Positions 1-10,100 of a stretch of DNA of 64,000 nucleotides are shown piece after piece. Numbering within the stretch: position 1 is the stretch's first letter; the number at the start of each line of letters is the position of its first letter. The stretch comes from Actinacidiphila bryophytorum (GTDB taxonomy: Bacteria > Actinomycetota > Actinomycetes > Streptomycetales > Streptomycetaceae). The stretch spans positions 248,001 through 312,000 of the forward strand of contig NZ_JAFFIX010000007.1 of NCBI RefSeq assembly GCF_016916835.1, read 5' to 3'. The position numbers were made by a program, and so were the translations under genes. The notes below the pieces were generated by a model. The model saw only the letters and a list, made by a program, of their open reading frames with translations, was not told the DNA's origin and ran no database searches.

Positions 1-1
1 G

Positions 2-1414
2 GTCGCCGAGGTGGCGGGCGGTGCGGCGGGCGCGCTGCGGGCGGCGCTTGCGGACCTGGACGGCACCGGCACGGTGGTCGTCACCGACGGGCTGACCAGC
101 ACCGCCGTGGCCGACGTCGGCTCGGCCGACGCACCGCTGGCCGACGTGGTGGTACGGGCGGCGGGCGCGGTACGCGCGGTGGTGCGGCTGGACGACAGCG
201 GTGGTCCCTGGGTCTTCCACGGCAGCCCGCCGGGTGCGGAACCGTCGGCCCGGCTGCGGCTCGAAGGCCTGCTGCTGTCGGGCCAGGACATCGTGCTGCG
301 CGGCGGTTTCGCCGACGTCGCCCTGGCGTGCTGCACCGTCGACCCGGGAACGGGCGGCGAGCTGTGCGAGCCCCCGACCATGTGGCAGCCGAGTGCGGAC
401 GGGCGTGACCTGCGGGCCGGCCGGGTCTGGGTCGAGGGCACGGTACGGAGGCTGACGCTCGACCGCTGCGTGACCGGCCCGCTGCGCGAGCGCGGCGGCG
501 GAACGGTCGAGACGCTGTGCGCGGCCGACTCCGTGATCCAGGCGGTGCCGAGCGACACGGGCGGCGCCCTGCGCCCCGAGGCGGTCTTCGATCCGGACGG
601 CCTGCTGCGGCTGCTGCGCGACCGGCGCGACGCGCTGACCGCGTGGCTGCACGGGCGGTTGGGTCCTGCGGCGGCCGTCGTGGACGCCCACGAAGACGGC
701 GCGGCCGTCGCGGCAGACGACCTCGCCGCGGTGGTCGCCGCACTGAACCATGTGCTCGCCGCGCCGATCTGGGACGCCGTGCGCTTCGCCGGCCGCGCCG
801 TCCCCGCGTCGCTGGCCGCGGCGGCCGGGGCGGGACCTGCGGGCGCCGACCTCTTCCGGCTCAACCGCGCCCTGCTGGCGGCCGCCTTCCCGCTCGAACT
901 CCTCGATGCCGCGCTCGCGTTCGGCGACGGCGTGGCCTGCGTCGAGCGCTGCACGGTGATCGGCGCGGGCCACCTGCACCGGCTGGAGGCGAGCGAGTCG
1001 ATCCTGGACGGCCCCGTGCGGGTCGCCGACCCGCAGAGCGGCTGCGTACGCTTCAGCGCCTGGTCCAGCGGCAGTACGCTGCCGCGCCGCTATGAGAGCG
1101 TCGAGATCGCCCCCGGCGCCCCGCTCTTCGCCAGCCGCCGCTTCGGCGAGGCCGGTTACGCGCAACTGGCCGACAACGCCGACGCCCTGGTCGTCTCCGC
1201 CGACGGTGCGGGGCGGCCCGCCATCCGCTCCGGCAGCCGGGAGGGCTCGGAGATGGGCGCCTTCTGCCGGGTCGGCAGCGCGGTCAAGGAGCGCTCCTTG
1301 CTGATCAAGTACCGGGAGTACCTGCCCGTCGGCCTCACCCCGGTCCTCGTCCCCATGCCCGCGCCGGACGCCGACGGGCAGACCCTGAGAGGCAGAGCAT
1401 GGCCACCGATGTGA
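2..1414 (+). CDS. eCIS/phage-tail-associated beta-helix protein (5' partial)
   Basis: The frame is open to the left edge (470 codons visible), so the true start is probably outside; an internal GTG at 11 is only the first possible start. I see no enzyme motif. Two stretches look like turns of a parallel beta-helix: one near codons 95-115 (LRGGFADVALACCTVDPG) and one near codons 310-355, with the pairs SESILDGP and GCVRFSAW followed by a PRRY segment. The C-terminus contains SEMGAFCRVG and EYLPVGLTPVLVPM. I recall this arrangement from uncharacterised proteins encoded beside DUF6519 and phage-tail-like genes, but that is family memory, not a search. The last 16 bases overlap the next gene, which implies translational coupling in one operon with the DUF6519 and eCIS_core genes. 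The role is unknown; a structural or surface-exposed component of an injection system is an inference. Confidence 0.6.
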   Translation, partial: VAEVAGGAAGALRAALADLDGTGTVVVTDGLTSTAVADVGSADAPLADVVVRAAGAVRAVVRLDDSGGPWVFHGSPPGAEPSARLRLEGLLLSGQDIVLRGGFADVALACCTVDPGTGGELCEPPTMWQPSADGRDLRAGRVWVEGTVRRLTLDRCVTGPLRERGGGTVETLCAADSVIQAVPSDTGGALRPEAVFDPDGLLRLLRDRRDALTAWLHGRLGPAAAVVDAHEDGAAVAADDLAAVVAALNHVLAAPIWDAVRFAGRAVPASLAAAAGAGPAGADLFRLNRALLAAAFPLELLDAALAFGDGVACVERCTVIGAGHLHRLEASESILDGPVRVADPQSGCVRFSAWSSGSTLPRRYESVEIAPGAPLFASRRFGEAGYAQLADNADALVVSADGAGRPAIRSGSREGSEMGAFCRVGSAVKERSLLIKYREYLPVGLTPVLVPMPAPDADGQTLRGRAWPPM

Positions 1415-4170
1415 CACGTACCTCCTACGACCCGGGCCGGCGCTACACCGGTGTGGTGGCGCAGCAGGGCCGGGTCTCGCTCGACGCGGAGACCAACGAG
1501 CAGGGCGCGATCGCCGCCCGGGAGCGGGTGCGCGACCTGCTGGACACCGTCGGCGCGGCCGGCACGCCCGACGACGGCTACGCCGTGGCCGCGGGCGGCG
1601 GTTACGACCTGCTGATCGGCGCGGGCACGATGTACGTGGGCGGCGTACGGGTCCGGCTCGACCGGCCGCTGCGCTACGGCGCCCAGCCGGACTGGCGGGA
1701 CGCCGACGGCGACCCGCGGTTCGCCCCCGTGCCATTGACGGTTCCGGGCGGGCGCGAGCTGGTGGTGCTGGAACTGGCCGAGTACGAGGTCACCGCGACC
1801 GAGGACCCGGCGCTGCGCGAACCGGCGCTGGGCGGCCCGGACGGCGCGGCCCGGCTGCGTACCGTCCAGCGGGTGCGCCGGGTGGACACCGACACCTCGG
1901 GCTGCGCGGGCGCCCTGCGCAGCGCGCAGCAGCAGTGGGCGGCCGAGGGCCTGGCCCTCGACCCGGCGACCATGCGGCTGGAATCGACCGCCAGGCTGCT
2001 GGTCGAGCCGGACGCCCCCGACGCGGAACCCGACCCCTGCGAGCCGGGCAGCGCCACCGGATTCCTCGGCGCGGACAACCAGACGATCCGCGTGCAGGTC
2101 GACGGCGTGGACCCGGAGACAGGTCGCTTCGCCCTGCTCTGGGGCTACGACAACGCCTCCTTCCTCTACCGGGTGACGCCCGCAACGGCCGGCGGCCGCG
2201 AAGTGACGCTGGACCGCAGCCCGGTGGACACCCACCACCAGCCGCGCGCGGGCCAGGCCGTGCAGGTCCTGCGGGCGGCGGCCGAGCTGGCGGCGGCGGA
2301 CGGCGAGGTGGAAGGCTGGGCGGCGGCACGGACCGGGGTGAGCGCGGTGCTGGCGGCGCCGTACGACCCGGACACCAGGACCGTCGTCCTGCCGGGGCCG
2401 CTCCCGGCGTACTGCCTGGACCCGGCGGCGACCCCGCAGCTGTACCTGCGGGTCTGGGAGGGTCGGCTGGACGGTGTCGCCCAGGGCGAGGCGGTGCCGC
2501 TGCCGGGCACGGGCCTGCGCGTACGGGTGACCGCCGACGGCGGCGGCCCGCTGCACCCGGGCGACCACTGGAGCTTCTCCGTCCGCCCGGCCACCCCGGA
2601 CACGGTGCTGCCCGCGCGGCTGCTGCGTACCGCACAGCCGCCTGACGGACCGCGCCTGTGGGCGGCACCGCTGGCGGTGATCGGCTGGCCCTTCGGCGCC
2701 TTCCGGGTGCTGGACGACTGCCGCCGGCAGTTCGTGCCGCTGACCGGCATCGAGCCCTGCACCCAGCCGGAACCCACGGGCGACCAGGGCTGCTGCACGG
2801 CGGTGGCCACACCGGACGACGCCGGCGGAAGCGGCCTGCAGGACATCGTCGACCGGGCGGTGCAGGAGCACCGGGGCGACGAGCGGGCCACGCGGGTGAC
2901 CGTCTGCCTGCGGCCCGGCCGCTACGAGCTGGACCAGCCGCTGGTGCTGACGGGGCGGCACGACCGGCTGCACCTGGAGGGCTGCGGCGAGGGCGCGGTG
3001 CTGGCCGTCCGCGGCGAGCCGGACGACGGCCGCTTCGCGCAGGGGCTGGTCACCGTGGTGGGGACCGAGGATCTGCGGATCAGCGGGATCGACTTCCAGC
3101 TGCCCCGCGTGCCGCCTGCCGGGGAAGGCCCGGACGTGCTGGCGGACTCGGTCCGCTCGGTCGGGGTGCGCGTGGCGGGGTGCTCGGGGCTGGAGGTCAC
3201 CGCGTGCACCTTCGGCTTCCCCGAGCTGCCCGAGCACCAGATGTTCGGCGCGGGCGTCTTCGCCTGCGGCGACTGCCGCGGCCTTGAGGTGACCGGGTGC
3301 CGCTTCGAGCGGCAGCTGCGCCGGGGGCAGCCGGCGGGAACGGGCGTCCCGCCGCGGAGCAGCCAGCTGCTGGCCGGGCTGCTGGTGACGACCGTCCCGG
3401 ACGAGGACCCGCAGACGCCGGTCTCCCGGCTCTTCGACATGCTGCTGCGCGACAACGTCTTCCGCGGGCTCTCTGTGGGGGTCGCGGCCAGCGTCGCCCG
3501 CGGCGGCGACCAGCGGATCGAGGACAACCGCGTACGCGGCTGCTTCGGCGGTGTCTGGCTGCTCCCGCCGCCCCTCACAAGCACCCTGGACGAGGAAGCC
3601 GAGCAGCTCAAGGAGGTGGCGGCGGAGCTGGGGATCGAGGTGCGCGGGCAGCTGCTCGCCGGCGGTCCGGACACCTTGCTCGGCGACCTGCTCACCGCGG
3701 CCCGCGCCTACCCGGCGCCCGACCTGTTCACGCAGCCCGAGCCGCCTGCGCCGCCGTGGCTGGAGCCGTCCGTCGTGCTGCGCGACAACCGCGTCGACTG
3801 CGCGGCCTGCGAGGACGAGGAGGACCGGATCTGCGGCCCCGCCGTGGTGGTCTGGGGCCAGCCGCCCCAGCAGACCGAGGACGACGTCGGTGTGCAGATG
3901 CTCACCCTGTACGGCAACGAGCTGACCGCCTGCTGGAACGGGCCGGTCGCGGGGGTTCTGCAGGTGCCGGTGTCCACCGTCACCGGCAACATGGTCGCCA
4001 ACCGGTTCACGGACGGCGAGGGGGCCGCCGCGAACAGCCTGACCGTGCTGAGCCGCGACGACCGGACGGCGGTGACCGGCAACGTCCTGACCGGCCGGCC
4101 CGCCCTCCCGGACCGCCCGCTCACCTCCCCGTTCGACACGTGGCTGCCGCTCAACACCGTCATCCCGTGA
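1399..4170 (+). CDS. DUF6519-domain protein with right-handed beta-helix region
   Basis: This 923-residue protein starts at an ATG 16 bases before the upstream stop, with GAGAGG as a likely ribosome site. Residues 1-60 carry the DUF6519 signature (a DPGRRYTG segment, QQGRVSLDAETNEQ). Residues about 460-910 are a run of hydrophobic beta-helix turns (for example ISGIDFQLP, LEVTACTFGF, LEVTGCRFER, LRDNVFRGLSVG, IEDNRVRGC), as in pectate-lyase-like folds. Several paired cysteines occur in and before the helix (DQGCCTAV, CGDCRG, DCAACEDEED). DUF6519 proteins are known mainly by their association with phage-tail-like loci; their biochemical role is not established. The next gene begins four bases after this stop, so the two are almost certainly cotranscribed. 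A tail-fibre or substrate-binding role is an inference from the fold and neighbours. Confidence 0.75.
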   Translation: MATDVTRTSYDPGRRYTGVVAQQGRVSLDAETNEQGAIAARERVRDLLDTVGAAGTPDDGYAVAAGGGYDLLIGAGTMYVGGVRVRLDRPLRYGAQPDWRDADGDPRFAPVPLTVPGGRELVVLELAEYEVTATEDPALREPALGGPDGAARLRTVQRVRRVDTDTSGCAGALRSAQQQWAAEGLALDPATMRLESTARLLVEPDAPDAEPDPCEPGSATGFLGADNQTIRVQVDGVDPETGRFALLWGYDNASFLYRVTPATAGGREVTLDRSPVDTHHQPRAGQAVQVLRAAAELAAADGEVEGWAAARTGVSAVLAAPYDPDTRTVVLPGPLPAYCLDPAATPQLYLRVWEGRLDGVAQGEAVPLPGTGLRVRVTADGGGPLHPGDHWSFSVRPATPDTVLPARLLRTAQPPDGPRLWAAPLAVIGWPFGAFRVLDDCRRQFVPLTGIEPCTQPEPTGDQGCCTAVATPDDAGGSGLQDIVDRAVQEHRGDERATRVTVCLRPGRYELDQPLVLTGRHDRLHLEGCGEGAVLAVRGEPDDGRFAQGLVTVVGTEDLRISGIDFQLPRVPPAGEGPDVLADSVRSVGVRVAGCSGLEVTACTFGFPELPEHQMFGAGVFACGDCRGLEVTGCRFERQLRRGQPAGTGVPPRSSQLLAGLLVTTVPDEDPQTPVSRLFDMLLRDNVFRGLSVGVAASVARGGDQRIEDNRVRGCFGGVWLLPPPLTSTLDEEAEQLKEVAAELGIEVRGQLLAGGPDTLLGDLLTAARAYPAPDLFTQPEPPAPPWLEPSVVLRDNRVDCAACEDEEDRICGPAVVVWGQPPQQTEDDVGVQMLTLYGNELTACWNGPVAGVLQVPVSTVTGNMVANRFTDGEGAAANSLTVLSRDDRTAVTGNVLTGRPALPDRPLTSPFDTWLPLNTVIP

Positions 4171-4174
4171 GGCG

Positions 4175-7100
4175 GTGATGTACGACGCCGCGCGGGCCGG
4201 CTCGCCCGCCCCCGCCCCCGACGCCGGGCGCAAGCCCGCCCCCGACGTCGGTGCCGCCCGGCCCGACACCGGCCCCGTCCGCGACCTGGTGCACCGGCTC
4301 GCCCCGCAACTCGGCCTCGACCCGGGCCAGGTCAGGGTCGAGGCGGCCGAGTCCGGACTGGGCGGCCGGCTCGGCGGCGCCCGGGCGGCGGCCGGCGAAC
4401 ACGGCCTGCTGCTGCGCCCCTCCGAGATGCTCGACCCCGAACCCGCCCTGGTCGCCCACGAGCTGGCCCACCTCGCGCAGCACCGCAACCGCGCCCGGCC
4501 GCCCTCGGCCACCCTGCCCGCGCGCCCCAGGGCCGCCGCCGACCTCACCGCGGCGGAGGCCGAGGCCGCGGCGGTGGCCGACGCCGCCAGGAGCGGCGGA
4601 GCCCTCTGGCGCCCGCGCGCCGTGCTGCCGGACGGCGTGCTGGCCCGCGACACGGGGGCCAGCGGCATCGCCCCCAGGACCGCCGACCAGCTCGCCGTCG
4701 AACTCACCGAGCGGGTGGCCGCGAACCACCCCGACGAGATCGCCCTGCTCGGCGAGCTGTTCAGCGACGTCTGGACCACCGCGGAGGACCGCGTCGAATC
4801 CGCGCTCACCGTCCTCGACGGCTTCGGCTTCGTGGTGGCCCGCGCCCTGGTGCAGTGCCTGCGTCCGCAGACCCGCGACCGGCTCGCCCGGATCAGCGGC
4901 AGCCAGTACGGTGCCCATCCGCGATCCGCAGCGGCCGTGCTCTCCGTCCTGACGACCCGGCAGCTGACCGCGCTGCGCCACGACCCGGTGTACGACCTGC
5001 CGCAGGCGCTGGCGGGGCTCGCGCCGGGCGCGCTCGGCCCGGCGGAACTGCGCGGTGTCCACGGCACCTTGCACCGGCTGTTCGCCGAGGCCCCCGACGT
5101 GACGGCGGAACTCTTCGACGGGCCGGCCCGTACGGTGCTGCGCGCGCTCATCTCGCTGCCGACGCCCCCCGGCACGGACGCCGACCTGCTGACGACCGCG
5201 CTCGCCGAGGAGCGGCGGGTGAGCGCGGACCGCCGGCAGGTGTACGGCACCGACGGCCCGGTCACCGACCGCTCCACGGCGAGCGGTACCGGCACCCTGC
5301 TGCTGCGCGACCTCACCGGCCGGCTCGCCTCGCCGGGCGCGACGGCCGCCCGCGAGGCCCTCGACCTGCTTGCCGGCCTGGTCGGCGGGCGGGGCGCGGA
5401 GGCCGCCCCCGCAGGCCCGGCCGCCGCGATCCGGCTGCGCCTGCTGGTCGCGGAGCTCGACGCCCGTGGCCTGGTGGACCGCCTGCTCGACCACCTGCCC
5501 GCCGCGGACCGCCACGACCCGGACTACTCCCGGGTCCTGACGGCGGTACTGTCCGTACGCCGTCCCGCGCGGACCCTGGCGCGTATCGAGTCGCTGCTGT
5601 CCTACGGCCTGTTCGACTGGGCCGTCACCGACGAGGACGCCCGCTTCGCGTACCTGCTCGTCCGGAGCCTGCCCCTTGCAGAACAGGACGCCTGGCGGCG
5701 GCTCGACGGCGGAAAGTGGTACCAGCGGCTGGAGGCCAACCTGCCCGCCGGCATGGTGACCGGCGGCGAATACCAGGGCGTGGGCGGCGAGTTCGCGGTG
5801 GCCGGCCCCGGCGTGACCGGGGAGGCCGTCGCGGGACTGCTCAAGGACGTGCTCGTCACCTGGAAGGCCCGCCCCGGAGACGGCGCCACCGCCGTGTCCG
5901 TCGTCCGCCGCCTGCTCGGCCTCGGCCCCGGCGGCGAGGAACCGCCCGGCGGTACGCCCGGCGTCTCCCGGGGCCTGGCCGCGGCCGTCGTCCGGCGGCT
6001 CGACGCGCTCGGCGACCTCCCGGACATCGTCGAGGCGCTGCCCGAGACGTATCTGACGGCGGAGGCGAGCCGGCACGAACTGCTCGACCTCACCGCGCTG
6101 CGCGACCCGGTGAACGTGCAGCGGCAGGCCGCCGCACTGCTCAGGACCGGTCTGTTCAGCTTCGACTGGTGGGTCAGCGCCGCCGAGGCATGGCTCGCCC
6201 ACCAGCTGCTGCGCGCCCTGAGCACCGCGGAGCAGGACCGCTTCGAGGCCGACCACCCCGGTGCCTGGGCCTCGGCGATGTCCGCGATGACCCCGCGGAT
6301 GCTCGCCTCCGCCGCCGTCGGCGCGCTCACCGGGCGCGGCGAGTTCCCGACCCGAGAGCAGTTGCGCGCGCAGTTGCGCGACCAGCGGCTGTGGAAGGAC
6401 CCCGCGCGCCGATTCGTGCTGCGCGCGCTGCTCGATCTGGCCTACCGCTCCGACGACCGGCGCTGGGTGCTGGACCAGATCCACGCCCACCGCGACCTCG
6501 CGGGCCTGGAAGACCTGGCCCAGCGGATCGAGGAGGCCGGCGACATCGCGATCCCCGGCTGGGGCGACGAACTGGTCGCCGCCGCGGGCCGCGGCTTCCG
6601 GCTGCTGGTCGCCGGCGGGGACCTGCTGCTCCAGGTGGCGAGCACGCTGCCCGAGCGCACGCTGCGGGTGGAACTCGACGTCGACGACCTCCGCGAGGCG
6701 GTCCGCGGCCCGCTTGCGGGTGCCGAGGCCGCCCGGCCCGCCGAGCCCGGCGGCAACCGGATCTCGATCGAGCTGGAACCCGAGGCCGGTGCGCTCACCG
6801 TGCGCCTTGCGTCGCTCGACCTGCGGCAGCTGAACGTCTCCCGCCCCGGCGCCTCCTTCCACACCGGGGACGTGCACATCCGCGGCCTGGAGATCCGCGC
6901 CGGCTACTCCGACCGCCGCTACCGCACACCGGTGGGGGTCAGAGCGCAGCTGGGGAGCCTGGACGCGCGGGACGTGGTCGCCGCCGACCCGCAGCTGCTG
7001 CCCGGCGGGGCCGCCGCGCTGGCCCGGCTGCTGATGACATCGCTGACGCTGCACGCCGCCGACGTCACCGGGCGGGCGCTGCCCGCCCCGCGGCCCGGCA

Positions 7101-10100
7101 GCATTCCCGTGCCGCTGTTCGGGCCGCTCTTCCAGGCGCTGGAGAACCTCGTCGCGCTCACCGGCGGGGTGCCCGGCGCGCCCAGCCTCCTCGACCTGGC
7201 AACGCTGCCGTACCCCAGCCCGGTCCCCTCCCCGCTCGACCTGCTCACCGACCGGGTCGTGGGCCACTACGACCCGACCGACTCCCCTGTCGACTACCTG
7301 TGGGGCCTCGCGTCCGAGGGGGGCCTGCGCCCGCCGCACAGCGTCGAGGAGCGGACCCGGGACGCGATCGGCAGGCTGCGCGCACTGGAGGTCACCTTCG
7401 ACGAACTCTCCCTGACCGGCCTGGTCCTGGGCGGCGACCAGCAGGTCGCCTCGGTCACCATCACGGATTTCGGCATCGGCGCCGCCCGCAGCCTGCCCGC
7501 CTACCTGCGGCTGCGCCAGCGCGCCCTGGAACGCACCCGCAAGCGCACACCGGCGGGACCGGAGCACGACCGGATCACCGCCGAGATCCGGGACCTCGAA
7601 AAGCAGCTGGCCCCGCTGCGCGTCCAGGAAGCACGGCTGGAGAGCCTGGAGAGCCGGGACCGGCTGCGCCCCGGATCGCTGGACAAGGCCGAGAGGGAAG
7701 AACTCGCCCGACTTTCCGACCTGCTGCGGGCGGACGCGGGCTTCATCATGGACATCGGCAGCATCACGATCGGCGCCCTGCACGGCCGGGTCACCGCGGC
7801 CGGTGCCGAGATCGGACCGGTCCACGCGCACACCCGCGCCCCCTCAGAAGTCCTCGCCCGCTTCGGACTCGACGCCCGCTACCTCGCGGACCCGGAACTG
7901 ATCGCCCGCTTCCAGGCGGGCGGCCCCCGCCCGGCGGACGCCGGCCTGCTCGCCGACCCGCAGCGTCGGCCGGAGTTCGTCTTCGAAGCCGGCCCGATCC
8001 GGCTGCTGCCCGGGCCGCCGGGACAGCCGGCCCTGCTGATCGCCGCCACCGAAATCCCGCCGGTGGACGCGATCCGGGCGCGGCTCGCGTCCCTGCCGCC
8101 CGGCGCCGACCCTGCCGTGCGCGAGCACCTGGCCCGCGCGGTCCGCCTGGCCGAGCAGATCGACACCTGGCACGTCCGGCCGGACCCGCCCGCCCAGGAG
8201 CTGCTGGAGGCCGAGGACGAACTGCGCGGCCTGCTCGGCTACTCCGCCGACAGCGTGGTCATCGGTGCCGTCAGCGCGGACCCGGTCACCGCGACGCAGG
8301 ACGGTGGGAAGACCGCCGTGCGGGCGGGGTTGCGCGTCTCCGGCATCAAGCTGACCGGTGTCCGCGGCCCGGGCTTCTCGGCCGCGGAGGTCACCGGGGC
8401 GGTCGGCCTGGGCGCCCGTTTCGCCGACGGCACCCTCACGCCCGAGGTGAGCGCCGACCTGACGGCGCACGGCGTCCACGCCGGGCAGGGCACCTTCGGC
8501 ACGCTCGGCGTCACCGGCCTGCGCGGCTCGCTGCGGCGGACCGCCGACGGCTACGCGGTCCCCGACCTGGCAGCGGACCGGGTCGAAGTCCTGGACTTCG
8601 CCGTCGGCGACCAGGCCAACGGAGTCACAGGCCGCCGCGCCACCCTGGTCGGCGTCACCCTCGACGCGGAATACCACCGGGCGGGCACGCAGCAGGAGCA
8701 CGCACGGATCGCCGAGCTGACCGTCGAACGGATCGAGGGCGAAGGGCTCGGCTACCACCGCACCGACGCCCAGGGCAGCCTGCACGCCTCGGTCGAGAGC
8801 GGCGCCCTGGTCGGCGTCCGGGCGACGGACGTCGTGCTGGCCCCGGGCGGCGACGGCTGGCAGCTCGGCTCCGCGGGGCTGACGGTCGGCCGCTTCGAGG
8901 ACGTGCGGTACGAGATCCTCGCCGCCGCGGTGACCGGCGGCGGGCGGCAGGCCGCGCCGGCCCCGTCCACCGGCGGCACGTCGGTCAGGGGCACTCTCAC
9001 GTCGGCGGCCGGCACCGGTCCTGTCGTCACGGCGCACTACGCCCGCGTCGGCGGCGACGACCACACCCTCGAACTCGCCGTGGCAGGCCTGGGAATCCAG
9101 CAGACCGCGGTACGCACCCCCGCCGCCGGCCTGGTCATCACCCGCACCCTGCTGTCCGGGCGGGTGCGCAGCACCGCACGCGACACCGGCCTGTCCCTGG
9201 AGCTGACCGACACCGAACTGCGGGCCATCTCCTGGCACTCCGGCGCCCGCAAGGTGACCGCCCCGGGGCCTGTCACCGTCGGCCGGGTCGAGCTCAGGGA
9301 CGCGGTCCTCACCGAACCGGACCCGCATGCCCAGGACATCGCCCGGCGCGCGCGCCGCCTGACCGTGGCGCAGCTGACCGTCCGGGACATCCGGGCACCC
9401 AGGGTCCACTACACGGACCCGCCGGTCGACCTCCAGCTGGCCGGAAGCGCCGAGCGCGGCTCGGCGGGACCGCGTATCGCCTCCGTCGAACTGCGGGACG
9501 TCGTCCTGCCCTTCACGCCCGCCGGGACACCGGACACCGACGCGGTGGCGGCACAGCTCGACGTCCGGGGCGCCTCCCTGCCCTTCGTACTGTCCGCGGG
9601 GGGGCTGCGCGACGGGCTGCGGGCAGCCGGGCGCCTCGACGTCGGGTCCCTGTCCGTACGGCTGCGGCCCGGCGGGCCGGTCACGGCGCACGCGGCCGGC
9701 GTGGCGGGCGAGGTCGACCTGGCCTCGGGGCACACCGCGGGCAAGGGCGCGGGCCTGCACACCTGGCTCACCTTCGGCGGCCTGGACAGCGGCGAGGTCA
9801 CGATCACCCCGCAGGCCGTCGAGGTCGCCGACCTGCGGCTGCCGAACCTCACCCTGTCCGCCTTCCGGCTGCGCTCGGGCGCCGGCTCCGGCTATGTCGC
9901 CGTCGACATGACCGACGGCGGCGGTGTCGACGTCAGCGGGGTCCGGGTCGCCGCGCGGCTTGAGCGCCCCCGGCCCGGCGCGGCAGGCCCCGGGCAGCCG
10001 GTGTTCACCCGTGTCGTGCTCAGCCGCGCCCGCGCCGACCGGATCGCCTTCGAGGGCCTCGACGCGCAGTTCGGCGCCGGGGCGGAACCGCTGTACGTCA

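Noticed and set aside
1156-5316. Very long open frames on the strand opposite or out of frame with recognised genes (for example 1156-5316 minus, 4160-7831 minus, 12445-15312 plus, 21424-24624 plus, 30841-36129 minus, 59478-63077 minus)
   Set aside because: They are Arg/Gly/Pro/Ala-rich translations with no domain, and each lies over a gene with clear motifs. High G+C makes stop codons rare in the shadow frames. Only the segments with real starts and motifs were kept.
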